Shown: positions 40,661 through 50,528, numbered from the stretch's first letter. The stretch is DNA of 64,000 nucleotides from Bacteroidota bacterium (GCA_025362395.1 JANYGK010000028.1:30142-94141), one strand, 5' to 3'. Numbers and translations are program-made. Notes: generated by a model not told the origin, from the sequence alone.

Positions 40661-41359
40661 TTGAAACACGTTAAACATATATTCTTCGATTTGGACCATA
40701 CTCTTTGGGACTTCGATAAAAATTCGCGTGAGGCAATATTACATCTTTTTACTGAAGATACGATCCGATTATCTTGTAATACGGAGTTTGATACTTTTAT
40801 AAACGTTTATGAAACAATAAACCGCGAACTCTGGCAACAGTACGCGTTAAAATACATTACTAAGGAAGAGTTAAGGTACCAACGTTTTTATAAAACATTT
40901 TTATATTTTAATTTTGATAATATAGAACTTGCTAAACGCTGGGCCGATGATTATTTAACCATATCTCCCTATAAAACTCATTTAATAGAAGGTACCATAG
41001 ATGTTTTAAACTACCTTACACAAAAAAATTACATATTACATATTATTACAAATGGCTTTAAAGAAGTACAGCATATTAAACTCGAAACGTCAGCTTTAAA
41101 AGCGTTTTTTCATCACATTATTATATCAGAAGATTATGGCGTTAACAAGCCTGACATTAAAATATTTGAATTGGCTCAGCAACTCTCCGAAGCAAAAAAT
41201 ACAGAATGTATTATGATTGGTGATAATTATGAAACTGATATTTTAGGAGCTTTGAATGCCGATTGGAAAGCCATATATTTTTCCTGTATCCCACAACAAA
41301 ATTCAAATACCAATTTTTATCAAATCGATACATTAGCGCTGATAAAAGACCTGTTGTAG
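40661..41359 (+). CDS. yjjG: YjjG-type HAD nucleotidase
   Basis: This 232-residue HAD phosphatase has the DxDxT motif FFDLDHTLWDF (Asp10, Asp12, Thr14), motif II HIITNGFKE, motif III VNKPDIKIF, and motif IV IGDNYETDILGA. YjjG dephosphorylates non-canonical pyrimidine nucleotides such as dUMP, keeping them out of DNA. The start is a TTG three bases after the GSCFA stop, which fits an operon of three genes. The length matches YjjG (about 225). Confidence 0.85.
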   Translation: MKHVKHIFFDLDHTLWDFDKNSREAILHLFTEDTIRLSCNTEFDTFINVYETINRELWQQYALKYITKEELRYQRFYKTFLYFNFDNIELAKRWADDYLTISPYKTHLIEGTIDVLNYLTQKNYILHIITNGFKEVQHIKLETSALKAFFHHIIISEDYGVNKPDIKIFELAQQLSEAKNTECIMIGDNYETDILGALNADWKAIYFSCIPQQNSNTNFYQIDTLALIKDLL

Positions 41360-41361
41360 AA

Positions 41362-42303
41362 TTAAGGCTTGGCGAGCCATTTTTCTATTTCCGACTGGTC
41401 AAGCTCTATGTAATTTACGTTATTTTCAACCACCGAATTATTTACAAGATAGATAGCAGGCATATTCATCCCCGCTAAATAAATAAAGCTTGGCCCGTTC
41501 AAAATACAATATTCTATATTTCTTGATTTTGTATCATCAAAAAATGGTTGGATATTTTTATAATCGCCGTTTAATATAAAGTAGATCGAGATAGAAGGAT
41601 TTTTTTCTTTGATCAGCTTTATTTTTTTCGCGGCAATACGACAATGTGGGCATGTTAAGCTCATAAAGGCAATAACATGCTTACCCTTACTAAGAGTTTT
41701 TGGAGTCTTATGTATTTTACTGTACTTATATACACTATCCAATTCGAGTTTAAAGCTATCCTGTTTTTTATTTAAATAAGCTTCGGAAAAACTCAGGTCT
41801 ACATAATTTAAAATATGCGGCAATGCAAATGCTGCAATAAATAAAAATGTAAATACCCACTTACCGAATTTTTTATAATGAATGCCATCATAAAACTTAT
41901 AGATAACAAGGCAAACCACTATCATAATACCATTTTTGAATAGGGCTTGCAGTGGCGTCATGGATATAGCAGTACCAAAGCAACCGCAGTTACCATTATT
42001 ACCGGCACTGAGTATAACAAAAATTAAATAGATACAAAAAACAATTAAAGAAACGATGGTTAACTTAATAGTAAATCGTTTGATGTATAACCCTATTATC
42101 AGTAAAAATCCTATAAAAAACTCTAAACCTATCATAAACCTTGCTATGAAAGGGGCTAAACGCCAACCACCAATTCCAAGGTCTACGAACGTATACTCAA
42201 AGGGTTCGATGGGATGTAATTTTGTGTAACCGCTGTACAAGAACACCAAGCCCATAAAAGAACACAGTAAAAAGAAGAATATGTTTATCAATAGAGTTTT
42301 CAC
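41362..42303 (-). CDS. MauE/DoxX-like membrane protein fused to thioredoxin-like domain
   Basis: This 313-residue protein has an N-terminal MauE/DoxX-type module (residues 1-165) with four to five hydrophobic helices, GLVFLYSGYTKLHP at the start and NNGNCGCFGTAI, the conserved CGCFG loop of MauE. A C-terminal thioredoxin-like domain (about 203-313) follows, with a redox motif CPHC in MSLTCPHCRIAA. It probably takes part in disulfide or quinone-linked redox reactions at the inner membrane. It is transcribed convergently with yjjG. Confidence 0.75.
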   Translation of the reverse strand: MKTLLINIFFFLLCSFMGLVFLYSGYTKLHPIEPFEYTFVDLGIGGWRLAPFIARFMIGLEFFIGFLLIIGLYIKRFTIKLTIVSLIVFCIYLIFVILSAGNNGNCGCFGTAISMTPLQALFKNGIMIVVCLVIYKFYDGIHYKKFGKWVFTFLFIAAFALPHILNYVDLSFSEAYLNKKQDSFKLELDSVYKYSKIHKTPKTLSKGKHVIAFMSLTCPHCRIAAKKIKLIKEKNPSISIYFILNGDYKNIQPFFDDTKSRNIEYCILNGPSFIYLAGMNMPAIYLVNNSVVENNVNYIELDQSEIEKWLAKP

Positions 42304-42420
42304 CTGGTAATATTTATTTAGGAAGGGTTAATTTTTATGTTTCAAATTTACCTTTTTATTTCGTCTGTCGGGATCGTGCCTTAAAAAATATACCTCAACC
42401 GATCCATTTTTTGTTAAACA

Positions 42421-42447
42421 AAAAAAGCTACCATAGGTAGCTTTTTT
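42421..42447 (-). terminator. Terminator after the first small lipoprotein gene
   Basis: AAAAAAGCTACC and GGTAGCTTTTTT form a 12-bp stem with a 3-base loop, giving T-runs on both strands. It lies 17 bases after the stop of the lipoprotein gene at 42,464. Confidence 0.8.
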
Positions 42448-42463
42448 ATCAAAGAAATTGAGA

Positions 42464-42796
42464 TTATTTTAAATCGCAAGTTGTTGTTCTTGTATCAGTG
42501 GTATTTTGAGTGTAAGCGTTTGAACCGCTACCGCCTGAACTAACTGTAGTTTCAACAGTATTTCTGCTGAAACAACCGTATTTTCTTAAAGCATCTTTTT
42601 TAGATATTTTATTGTCAATTGTTATAGCGTCAGTATTAGATGACACGTTAGGATTACTTGTAACAGATACACCACCTTGTGTTTGTGTAGTTACAGAAGA
42701 ATCAGATGTTGTACAAGTACAAGTTCTTGCTTTTTTACAAGACACAGCAAATAAGCTTAAACTTAATACTGCAGTTAATATAATAGCTTTTTTCAT
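42464..42796 (-). CDS. Small Cys-rich lipoprotein (paralogue 1)
   Basis: This 110-residue protein has a lipoprotein signal (KKAIILTAVLSLSLFAVSCKK) with a lipidated Cys20 and then a Cys/Thr/Ser-rich mature part: RTCTCTTSDSSV, a KYGCFSRNT element and TTTCDLK at the end. The pattern SCKKxxTCxCT...C...CxLK is shared with the two following genes. Function unknown. These may be envelope-stress or surface lipoproteins. Confidence 0.7.
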   Translation of the reverse strand: MKKAIILTAVLSLSLFAVSCKKARTCTCTTSDSSVTTQTQGGVSVTSNPNVSSNTDAITIDNKISKKDALRKYGCFSRNTVETTVSSGGSGSNAYTQNTTDTRTTTCDLK

Positions 42797-42823
42797 TTTT
42801 TTATAAATAAGGTTAATTAATGA

Positions 42824-43093
42824 TTATTTTAATTTGCAATTAGATACGTAAGATGAACTTGTAGTAGTTGTAACATTACCGTTAGTTTGAGTAGATGTAG
42901 AATTTACTGTAGATTTATCACAGTTATACTTAGCATCCGCTTTTTTAATTTTTGTGTAAGTAATATCTTCTGTATGAGATGTTACATTTGTAGTACCGGT
43001 TTGAGTATAGGTACATTGACACGTTCTGTCTTTTTTACAAGAGGCCAGGCTTAAAGCCGCAACTGCAAAAGCAAATAAAGTAATTTTTTTCAT
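42824..43093 (-). CDS. Small Cys-rich lipoprotein (paralogue 2)
   Basis: From the ATG at 43,093 (an earlier in-frame ATG at 43,120 would prefix nine basic residues) this 89-residue protein begins KKITLFAFAVAALSLASCKK with the lipid-bearing Cys, then RTCQCTYTQTGTTN, KADAKYNCDKSTVN and CKLK at the end. It shares four Cys positions with its neighbours. It lies 27 bases from paralogue 1. Confidence 0.7.
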   Translation of the reverse strand: MKKITLFAFAVAALSLASCKKDRTCQCTYTQTGTTNVTSHTEDITYTKIKKADAKYNCDKSTVNSTSTQTNGNVTTTTSSSYVSNCKLK

Positions 43094-43252
43094 CTTTAAG
43101 GTTTTTTTAAGTTTTGACAAATATATATACTTTTTTCAAACCGGCTGTACCCTTTACCGGGTATTTTTTAAAAATATGTTGTTAATAGCGAGTTTAATAT
43201 GTTAAATATTTGCTTTTATCGATTTCTAACAGTGATTGTAATATATAAAACA

Positions 43253-43286
43253 AAAAAAGCTATCTGTGTAAACAGATAGCTTTTTT
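43253..43286 (-). terminator. Terminator after the third small lipoprotein gene
   Basis: AAAAAAGCTATCTGT and ACAGATAGCTTTTTT form a 15-bp stem with a GTAA loop. It lies 19 bases after the stop at 43,305. Confidence 0.85.
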
Positions 43287-43304
43287 AAATAATTAAAAAA
43301 TTAA

Positions 43305-43517
43305 TTATTTTAATGTGCAAGACCCTAATCCACCCATGTTAGCATTAGCTGCATCACAAGATTTTTGAGCATCTTTCTTTTTAACTTTTGTATAAGTTAC
43401 ATTGCTGCTAGCAGTTGAGGTACCGCTAGTGTATGAACAAGTACAAGTGTAATCTTTTTTGCAAGAAGCAAAAGAAATTGCTACGAAAGCAACCGCTAAT
43501 AATGTAATTTTTTTCAT
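43305..43517 (-). CDS. Small Cys-rich lipoprotein (paralogue 3)
   Basis: This 70-residue protein is the shortest of the three: KKITLLAVAFVAISFASCKK, then YTCTCSYTSGTSTA, KKDAQKSCDAANA and a GSCTLK end. It keeps the CxC, C and CxLK positions. It has its own terminator, so it is probably transcribed alone. Confidence 0.7.
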   Translation of the reverse strand: MKKITLLAVAFVAISFASCKKDYTCTCSYTSGTSTASSNVTYTKVKKKDAQKSCDAANANMGGLGSCTLK

Positions 43518-43599
43518 TTATTTAGTTTTTAAAAGTTTGTGCAAAACTAAGTTAATTTTTTTATTTATCAAAATATTTGCAGGTACTATTTTTAAACAG

Positions 43600-44208
43600 C
43601 TACCCGTGAATAGTTTCTTTTTTACTGTAGTTTTTCAATATCCCGGCCTCATAATCAAGCCATTGCTGCCATCTCACATCAATATCTTCTGCAGATGAGC
43701 CATATTTTCTGGCAAATCCTATAAATAATGTGTAGTGAGATGCCTCACTGATCATTAATTCTCTGTAAAAACTTTTCAAATCTTCATCATTAATCTCTTC
43801 CGACAATAATTTAAACCGTTCGCAGCTTCTGGCCTCTATCATAGCCGCAAATAATAAACGGTCAATTAAAACAATCTCTTTCTTATGACCTTTACGCATA
43901 AATTTATACAGTTCGCCCACATACTCATCCTTACGCTCAAAACCCAACGCTAAGCCACGGTCTTTAATTTTTTGGTGTACCATTTCAAAATGGGTCAGTT
44001 CTTCCTTAGCTAAGGTCAGCATTTCATCTACCAAGTCGGTATGGTAAGGGTAACTTATCATAATAGACAAGGCATTTGTTGCGGCTTTTTGTTCGCAATA
44101 GGCATGATCCGTTAAAATTTCTTCGATGTTTTTTTCAACAATATTAACCCAGCGAGGGTCTGTTTCCATTTTTAAGCCAAGCATCTGTATCTCATATTTT
44201 GATTGCAA
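43600..44208 (-). CDS. miaE: tRNA-(ms2io6A37) hydroxylase, MiaE
   Basis: This 202-residue diiron enzyme hydroxylates the ms2i6A side chain at position 37 of tRNA. The ferritin-like ligands are visible: Glu39 in YCEQKAA, Glu70 and His73 in KEELTHFEMVH, Glu125 in MIEARSCERF, and Glu155 with His158 in ISEASHYT. Length matches MiaE (about 200). It lies between the small lipoprotein genes and marR, all leftward, without tight coupling. A shorter start at Met10 is possible. Confidence 0.9.
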   Translation of the reverse strand: MQSKYEIQMLGLKMETDPRWVNIVEKNIEEILTDHAYCEQKAATNALSIMISYPYHTDLVDEMLTLAKEELTHFEMVHQKIKDRGLALGFERKDEYVGELYKFMRKGHKKEIVLIDRLLFAAMIEARSCERFKLLSEEINDEDLKSFYRELMISEASHYTLFIGFARKYGSSAEDIDVRWQQWLDYEAGILKNYSKKETIHG

Positions 44209-44251
44209 ATGTCGTAAACTAATTCAAGATATTTTACCTAAATTAAAAATA

Positions 44252-44701
44252 CTAATCTCTTAGCTTATCAAGCAGCGTATTTAGCATAACCATTTCTTCT
44301 TTTGTTAAAGAATTGAATACTTCTTTATAATCTTCATCAATCGTATCTAATGTTTTTAGTAGATCCAAGCCTTTATCGGTAATTACTACATCTACGCTTC
44401 TTCTGTCCATCGGGCATTCTTTCCTGATCAACAAGTTTTTGGCTTTAAGCTTATCTACTATCCTTGAAGCATCGCTCATCCTATCGAGCATGCGCTCTTT
44501 AATTAATTTTATACTGCAGGGGTTAGGATGCTGGCCTCTGAGTATGCGCAAAACATTGTATTGTTGTTGGGTAATATCCGAATTTTTAAAAAAAGAACTG
44601 TATTGTGAGCTCAGCCAATTTGTAGTATATATAAGGTTAATCGCCAGTTTTTGGGTCTCACTCTTAAACTTTTTCTGCTGTATCTCTTCTTCTAATTTCA
44701 A
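44252..44701 (-). CDS. MarR-family transcription regulator
   Basis: This 149-residue winged-helix protein has the MarR fold: QQYNVLRILRGQHPNP, the recognition helix region RMSDASRIVDKLKAKNLL, and the wing with CPMDRRSVDVVITDKG. A 20-base palindrome lies about 20 bases upstream of its start, next to the end of yceI, and may be its operator as well as the yceI terminator. Ligand and targets are unknown, but a link to yceI expression is plausible. Confidence 0.85.
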   Translation of the reverse strand: MKLEEEIQQKKFKSETQKLAINLIYTTNWLSSQYSSFFKNSDITQQQYNVLRILRGQHPNPCSIKLIKERMLDRMSDASRIVDKLKAKNLLIRKECPMDRRSVDVVITDKGLDLLKTLDTIDEDYKEVFNSLTKEEMVMLNTLLDKLRD

Positions 44702-44719
44702 TTTCCGTTTATTAAAAAT

Positions 44720-44740
44720 CCCCTGTAAAATTTACAGGGG
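44720..44740 (-). promoter_or_regulatory. Perfect palindrome between yceI and marR
   Basis: CCCCTGTAAA and TTTACAGGGG form a 10-bp inverted repeat with a single central base. On the minus strand it follows the yceI stop by 18 bases and is followed by ATTTTTAA, so it can act as a terminator. It also sits just upstream of marR, so an operator role is possible. Confidence 0.6.
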
Positions 44741-44758
44741 ATCAATTATATGAGTTAA

Positions 44759-45358
44759 TTATTTTGCTTTTGTAATCTCTACACTAATGTCTAATCTTAC
44801 TTCATCGCTTAAAGCCACTCCACCTGCTTCTAAAGCCGAATTGTACGTTAAGCCATAATCTTTGCGGTTTAAGTTACCGGTTACTTTAAACGCGTAACGC
44901 TCCATTCCGTAAGGGTCTTTAACAATTTTAGATGCTCCGATAGCGGTTAACATTACCGGTTTAGTAACACCATGCATTGTGATGTCACCAACTAAAATAT
45001 AAGTACCTTTAATTTTACCCGGTTTCATTGATGTACTTTTAAAGTTAATTTTAGGGTATTTAGCAACGTCAAAAAAGTCAGGGCTTTTTAAATGTCCGTC
45101 TCTTTTTTCATCATCTGTATTAATGCTTGCCGCATCTACATTAAATTCAATTTTAGAATCCGTAAAATCAGCATCTGCTTTCGGTGAAGCTACTTTACCT
45201 TCATAAATTTTAAATTTACCTTCTACTTCGCTCACCATCATGTGAGTTACCGCAAATCCTAATTTACTGTGAGATGCATCTACATTCCAGTTTGTTTGTG
45301 CTTTTACGCCAAACGATAAAGCTGTTACAGCCACTAAAGTTGTTAAAGTTGTTTTCAT
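44759..45358 (-). CDS. YceI-family periplasmic protein
   Basis: This 199-residue protein has a signal peptide (MKTTLTTLVAVTALSFGVKA) and a YceI lipocalin-like beta barrel: WNVDASHSKLGFAVTHMMVS at the front, FDVAKYPKINFKST, and YKGTYILVGD-like KIKGTYILVGDITMHGVTKP. YceI proteins bind polyisoprenoid-type lipids and are often regulated by stress. It lies upstream of marR in the same direction. Confidence 0.9.
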   Translation of the reverse strand: MKTTLTTLVAVTALSFGVKAQTNWNVDASHSKLGFAVTHMMVSEVEGKFKIYEGKVASPKADADFTDSKIEFNVDAASINTDDEKRDGHLKSPDFFDVAKYPKINFKSTSMKPGKIKGTYILVGDITMHGVTKPVMLTAIGASKIVKDPYGMERYAFKVTGNLNRKDYGLTYNSALEAGGVALSDEVRLDISVEITKAK

Positions 45359-45521
45359 AAATGGTTTAAGTTTTTAAATTATGGCACAAATGTATGTTAT
45401 AACAATATATGTTGCAACATTTAAATTTTAAATTAATGTTAAATCCTTGTTATTGAATTAATTTCATTTTAAAATTCGTTTTTATTTTTAACATTAATAC
45501 CACACAATAACCTAATTCTGC

Positions 45522-45562
45522 TATCTTTGCTACCCTAAATTAAAACCCACGTTGTAAGTGGG
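45522..45562 (+). promoter_or_regulatory. thrS promoter box and leader hairpin
   Basis: TATCTTTG (45,522-45,529) is an exact TAnnTTTG box. CCCAC and GTGGG (45,546-45,550 and 45,558-45,562) form a 5-bp hairpin with a 7-base loop, ending 9 bases before the thrS start. The stem is well placed to affect thrS translation. Confidence 0.5.
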
Positions 45563-45571
45563 AAAAACGTT

Positions 45572-47521
45572 ATGATAAAAATTACTTTACCCGATGGTTC
45601 CATCCGCGAATACCCAAAAGGAACCACCTCTATGCAGGTAGCACAGAGCATTAGCGAAGGCTTAGCACGCAATGTGCTGGCAGCAAAAGTCAGCAACGAA
45701 GTAGTAGACGCTGACAAACCCATTAACCAAGACAGTACGTTAAGCCTGTTAACGTGGAATGATACAGAAGGTAAAAACACCTTATGGCATTCGTCTGCCC
45801 ACTTACTGGCTGAGGCTTTAGAAGCTTTATACCCGGATGTGAAATTTTGGGTCGGCCCGCCGCTAGAAAATGGCTTTTACTATGATGTTGACTTAAACGG
45901 GCAAACATTAACGCCTGCCGATTTTGAAAAAATCGAAGCAAAAATGTTAGAGTTGGCGCGACAAAACAATGAATTTATTCGTAAAGAAATAAGTAAAGCC
46001 GATGCCATAAAATACTTTACGGATAAAGGTGATAACTATAAATTAGATTTGTTGGAACGTTTGGATGACGGTACTATTTCCTTATACACACAAGGCAATT
46101 TTACAGATTTATGCCGCGGGCCGCACATTCCTAATACCGGTTTTATTAAAGCCGTAAAGGTGTTGAATATTGCCGGTGCATATTGGAAAGGCGATGAGAA
46201 AAATAAAATGCTGACCCGTATTTACGGGATCGCTTTCCCTAAAGATAAAGAGCTGAAAGACTACCTGCTTTTATTGGAAGAAGCTAAGAAGCGCGATCAC
46301 CGCAAGCTTGGTAAGGAACTTGAATTATTTACATTTTCCGAAAAAGTTGGTTTAGGCTTACCGTTATGGCTCCCTAAAGGCGCTATGCTGCGCGAGCGCT
46401 TAATTCAGTTTATGCAAAAGGCACAAACCAAAGCCGGTTATTTACCGGTGGTTACGCCGCATATTGCCAATAAAGACCTTTACGTCTGTTCGGGGCATTA
46501 CGAAAAATATGGTGCCGATTCCTTTCAGCCTATCAAGACACCGCATGAAGGAGAAGAATTTTATTTAAAGCCGATGAACTGCCCGCATCACTGCGAAATT
46601 TATAAGGCGTTTCCTAAATCATACAAAGACCTCCCTGTACGTTATGCCGAGTTTGGTACAGTTTACCGTTACGAGCAAAAAGGAGAATTACATGGTTTAA
46701 CCCGTGTGCGCGGCTTTACACAGGATGACGCCCATTTATTTGTTCGTCCCGACCAGGTGAAGGAAGAATTTTTAAAAGTAATTGACTTAGTATTACATGT
46801 ATTTAATGCTTTAGACTTTAGGGAATACACTGCACAAATTTCCTTACGGGATCCTGAGAACAAAAGTAAATATATTGGCTCCGACGAAAACTGGGCTTTA
46901 GCAGAGCAGGCTATTATTGAATCGGCCGCCGAAAAAGGGTTAAAAACAGTAACTGAATTGGGCGAAGCAGCCTTTTACGGCCCTAAACTCGATTTTATGG
47001 TAAAGGATGCTATTGGCCGTAAATGGCAATTGGGAACCATACAGGTTGATTATAATTTGCCGGAGCGTTTTGAATTGGAATATACAGGTTCTGATAATTT
47101 AAAACACCGCCCTGTTATGATACACCGTGCACCGTTTGGCTCATTGGAACGGTTTATAGCCGTTTTAATTGAACATTGCGCCGGTAAATTTCCGCTTTGG
47201 TTAACACCGGATCAGGTAGCTATTTTACCGATCAGCGAAAAATATAACGATTACGCAAAAAAAGTTTTAGAATTGCTAAATAATTCCGATATTCGCGGCC
47301 TTGTTGACGAAAGAAATGAAAAGATAGGGAAGAAAATACGGGATAATGAGTTAAACAAAATACCATACATGCTCGTTGTTGGTGAAAAAGAGGCAGAAGA
47401 AGGGACTGTAGCGGTGCGTGAACAAGGTAAAGGAGATATTGGCACTATGTCGATCGAAGACTTTGCGAAATTAATACAAACAACTATTGAAAGTGATTTT
47501 AAACAAAAAGTAATTAACTAA
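45572..47521 (+). CDS. thrS: Threonyl-tRNA synthetase
   Basis: This 649-residue enzyme charges tRNA-Thr. It has the N-terminal TGS domain ([20 protein letters not shown]), the editing domain with [11 protein letters not shown], and the class II catalytic core with [12 protein letters not shown] (zinc-binding Cys and His), [13 protein letters not shown] (motif 2) and [11 protein letters not shown] (motif 3). The anticodon-binding domain follows, with [15 protein letters not shown]. Full length. It heads the usual thrS-infC-rpmI-rplT cluster. Confidence 0.98.
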   Translation: MIKITLPDGSIREYPKGTTSMQVAQSISEGLARNVLAAKVSNEVVDADKPINQDSTLSLLTWNDTEGKNTLWHSSAHLLAEALEALYPDVKFWVGPPLENGFYYDVDLNGQTLTPADFEKIEAKMLELARQNNEFIRKEISKADAIKYFTDKGDNYKLDLLERLDDGTISLYTQGNFTDLCRGPHIPNTGFIKAVKVLNIAGAYWKGDEKNKMLTRIYGIAFPKDKELKDYLLLLEEAKKRDHRKLGKELELFTFSEKVGLGLPLWLPKGAMLRERLIQFMQKAQTKAGYLPVVTPHIANKDLYVCSGHYEKYGADSFQPIKTPHEGEEFYLKPMNCPHHCEIYKAFPKSYKDLPVRYAEFGTVYRYEQKGELHGLTRVRGFTQDDAHLFVRPDQVKEEFLKVIDLVLHVFNALDFREYTAQISLRDPENKSKYIGSDENWALAEQAIIESAAEKGLKTVTELGEAAFYGPKLDFMVKDAIGRKWQLGTIQVDYNLPERFELEYTGSDNLKHRPVMIHRAPFGSLERFIAVLIEHCAGKFPLWLTPDQVAILPISEKYNDYAKKVLELLNNSDIRGLVDERNEKIGKKIRDNELNKIPYMLVVGEKEAEEGTVAVREQGKGDIGTMSIEDFAKLIQTTIESDFKQKVIN

Positions 47522-47542
47522 TCATAAAAAGCGGAGGTCATT

Positions 47543-48193
47543 ATTAGCGTTTTTAAAAAACCAATAAACAACAATAACAAAAATACAGGTCCTATAAAAC
47601 CGGGCACTGCGCCTACTACGCCTGTACCTTTTAAACGCCCCAGGGGTTTAAGAGAAGGATTTAAACGTCCGGGAGTTAAAGAAGAACAACATCGTATAAA
47701 CAAAAATATACGTAACACGCCACAAGTGCGTGTTGTAGGTGATGATATAGAGCCGGGTGTTTACCCGATTGAAGAAGCTATAAAAATGGCGGAAGAATTG
47801 GGAGTGGATCTGGTTGAAATTGCACCAAATGTTGATCCGCCTGTTTGTAAGGTTGTAGACTACGGTAAGTATTTATACGAGCTAAAGAAAAAAGCAAAAG
47901 AAGTAAAAGCCAAAGCTTCTAAAGTGGTGGTTAAGGATATTCGTTTTGGGCCTCATACAGATGAGCATGATTATCTTTTTAAAAAGAATCATGCCATGAA
48001 GTTTTTACAGGACGGCTGCAAAGTAAAAGCGTTTGTATTTTTTAGAGGACGGGAGATCGTTTTTAAAGAACAGGGCACTATTTTATTATTGCGTTTTGCT
48101 TCGGACCTTGAAGAATATGGTAAAGCGGAACAACTGCCGGTATTGGAAGGTAAGAAAATGTTAATGGTTCTTGCACCCAAAAAAGTGAAATAA
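47543..48193 (+). CDS. infC: Translation initiation factor IF-3 with ATT start
   Basis: This 216-residue protein binds the 30S subunit and checks initiator tRNA and start codon. Family motifs: [52 protein letters not shown] and the C-terminal [13 protein letters not shown]. The frame extends 61 codons upstream of the first GTG, to a stop at 47,525. ATT at 47,543 follows GGAGG (47,533-47,537) by 5 bases, and infC genes are known for AUU starts that support autoregulation. A Lys/Pro/Asn-rich N-terminal tail of about 50 residues precedes the core. Confidence 0.9.
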   Translation: MSVFKKPINNNNKNTGPIKPGTAPTTPVPFKRPRGLREGFKRPGVKEEQHRINKNIRNTPQVRVVGDDIEPGVYPIEEAIKMAEELGVDLVEIAPNVDPPVCKVVDYGKYLYELKKKAKEVKAKASKVVVKDIRFGPHTDEHDYLFKKNHAMKFLQDGCKVKAFVFFRGREIVFKEQGTILLLRFASDLEEYGKAEQLPVLEGKKMLMVLAPKKVK

Positions 48194-48229
48194 AAGGAGA
48201 GTACTAACAAATAAATAAAATAAAGTAAA

Positions 48230-48424
48230 ATGCCAAAAATGAAAACAAACTCCAGTGCAAAGAAGAGATTCTCTGTAACCGGGACCGGCAAAATTAAAAG
48301 AAAACACGCTTTTAAAAGTCACATCTTAACCAAGAAGACTACTAAAGGAAAACGTGCGTTAACCAAATCAGGCTTAGTACATAAGCGTGATACGAATAAC
48401 ATCAAGTTTTTATTAGCGATGTAA
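48230..48424 (+). CDS. rpmI: Ribosomal protein bL35
   Basis: This 64-residue basic protein matches bL35: [20 protein letters not shown], then a Lys/Arg-rich middle and [15 protein letters not shown]. It follows infC by 36 bases and precedes rplT in the standard order of this operon. It is a component of the 50S subunit. Confidence 0.97.
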   Translation: MPKMKTNSSAKKRFSVTGTGKIKRKHAFKSHILTKKTTKGKRALTKSGLVHKRDTNNIKFLLAM

Positions 48425-48532
48425 TTTTAACTGACCCGGTAGAAAGGTCAAAAAAACAAATGTTTAACCGGATTTTATGTACCAAAGTTCCCGCAAAAAC
48501 GGGACGCGTAAAATCAAAAAACTAAAAAAGAA

Positions 48533-48877
48533 ATGCCACGTTCAGTCAATCATGTAGCCAGCAGGGCTCGCAGAAAAAAAATCCTTACTTTAACCAAAGG
48601 TTATTGGGGTGCTAGAGGTAATGTTTGGACAATCGCCAAAAATACCTTAGAAAAAGGTTTAACTTATGCTTACCGCGATCGTAAAAACAAAAAACGCACG
48701 ATGCGTTCTTTATGGATCCAACGTATTAACGCGGGTGTTCGCCAATACGGCATGAGCTACAGCGAATTTATAGGAAAAGTAAATGCGAAAAACATTAACT
48801 TAAACCGTAAAGTGTTAGCTGATTTAGCAATGAACCATCCGGAAGCTTTTAAAGCGGTTGTAGATCAAGTTAAATAG
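48533..48877 (+). CDS. rplT: Ribosomal protein bL20
   Basis: This 114-residue protein is bL20: [20 protein letters not shown], then [16 protein letters not shown] and a [20 protein letters not shown] stretch. It binds 23S rRNA early in 50S assembly and in other bacteria represses its own operon by binding the leader. The 108-base gap before it contains a short hairpin (CCCG/CGGG) that could be such a site. A strong terminator follows. Confidence 0.97.
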   Translation: MPRSVNHVASRARRKKILTLTKGYWGARGNVWTIAKNTLEKGLTYAYRDRKNKKRTMRSLWIQRINAGVRQYGMSYSEFIGKVNAKNINLNRKVLADLAMNHPEAFKAVVDQVK

Positions 48878-48896
48878 TTTATTTATGATATACCTG

Positions 48897-48927
48897 AAAA
48901 GCTCTGCGAAAACGCGGAGCTTTTTTT
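48897..48927 (+). terminator. Terminator of the thrS-rplT cluster
   Basis: AAAAGCTCTGCG and CGCGGAGCTTTT form a 12-bp stem (one T-G pair) with an AAAA loop, followed by T's. Confidence 0.9.
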
Positions 48928-49195
48928 GTTTATACTTTGAGAATCTTAGCTACCAAACTTGCGAAAACTTCAAATTGCATAGTGGTGAGCGTATTCGTGA
49001 AATTAGTGGGTACATGATTAACATTATTATATAGGTTATAAAAAAATAAAAACTACATGATCAGGCGCTTTTAAAAAACAGTCGAAATCAAAAATTTAAG
49101 TTTTGATTGCTTTCTTTAATAGTTTTTTTTTAAGTTAAATTCATATCTTTATGTTCATTTTTTAACTTTTACATTCTTAGATATATACAAACTAA
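48928..49195. other. Gene-free stretch before the AAA ATPase
   Basis: This AT-rich gap contains no gene and no clear repeat. A TATCTTTA sequence about 45 bases before the ATPase start is close to the TAnnTTTG box and may be its promoter. Confidence 0.4.
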
Positions 49196-50526
49196 ATGGC
49201 AGCTCCATTAATTAGAATAAAAACAGAAGGATTTAGGGCCATTGGTGAAGCTGACATTATTATTAATGGTATTACTGTAGTAGCTGGCGAAAATGGATCT
49301 GGTAAAAGCACCATTTCAAAATTATTATACTATTTATACAAAACAGCTTCTAATTTTGACTCGCTAGTATCTCAGGAATTAAAGTTGAAATTAAGAGATG
49401 TTTATCAGTTCTTAGAAATATTACAACATGAACTATATTCTGTTTCTAAAGATCGTAATATAAGAGAGGAGTTGAGAAGAGAATTATACCTATTGAACAG
49501 AAACGATGACAAATCAATTGATGAACAATACAGAAACTGGTTATCACTAATAAAAAAGACATCTGACCTTTATTATATACAGCCTGATTTATTTAATGAA
49601 AAAAAAGAAGTTTTAAAGAACAGTCCAAGAAACTATAGATTAAAACGAATTTTAAATGATGTTCTCAAGATAAAAAATCAGGATGAAGATGAAAACACTC
49701 CATTACAATTGGAACAAGTTTCTTTATTTGTAGAAGCTATTTTTAAGGAAGCAAATGGCAAGGTTAAATCACGTCCTACTTCATTATTTATACAAGCGCT
49801 TAAAAACGTATTTACTGAAGGTGAATTACCAAAAGTATTTGATGTGATGGAATTTGAAGAACAAATAATCTCCTTAACTAAAACGTCTTTATCAATTCCA
49901 TACTCTATCCAAAATGCTATTTATATTGACACACCAATGATGTTGGGAATAGGTAAATCTGATAATGAACATTGGGATGACTTAAATGATTTAATTTCAA
50001 AATCCGGTAATCCTCTTTTTCCGAAATATCTCACACAATTAGTAATGGAATAATTCACGGTGATGTTTCTATTAATGATAGTTCAGATTTCGTAAATGAT
50101 TTTTTATATAAACGCGATGATGGGTCAATTTATAATCTTTTAGATTGTGCTACAGGAATAAAATCTTTCAGCATTTTACAGTTACTTTTACAAAATGGTT
50201 CTTTAACAAATAAAACTCTGCTAATAATAGATGAACCCGAGTCTCATTTACATCCACAATGGATAATTGAATATGCTCATTTAATTGTGCTTTTAAATAA
50301 AATTGTAGGTATTAAGTTTTTCATTGCATCACATAATCCTGATATGGTAAGTGCAATTAAACACATCGCTGAAAAAGAGAATGTTGGTGAAAATTTAAAT
50401 TTTTACATTGCTGAAAAACGTAGTGGCAAATATCTTTATGATTATAAACATCTAGGAAGGGAAATTGATCCGGTCTTTGCTTCCTTTAATATAGCTTTAG
50501 ATCGTATTTATCAGTATGGCAGTTAA
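49196..50526 (+). pseudogene. Frameshifted AAA ATPase (OLD/PtuA-like)
   Basis: The first part (285 codons to the stop at 50,053) has Walker A GENGSGKST near residue 35. A second frame, open past 50,053, continues with LLIIDEPESHLHPQW (Walker B) and IASHNPDM, and ends at 50,526. Together they form one AAA_15/AAA_21-type ATPase of about 440 residues split by a one-base shift between about 50,025 and 50,055. Such ATPases work in defence systems (Septu PtuA, OLD-type) and DNA repair. The gene downstream starts 3 bases later. Sequencing error cannot be excluded. Confidence 0.7.
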
Positions 50527-50528
50527 TT

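Noticed and set aside
49980..50060. Programmed ribosomal frameshift in the AAA ATPase
   Set aside because: No slippery heptamer or stimulatory hairpin is visible, and the partner gene also looks broken. Decay or sequence error is simpler.
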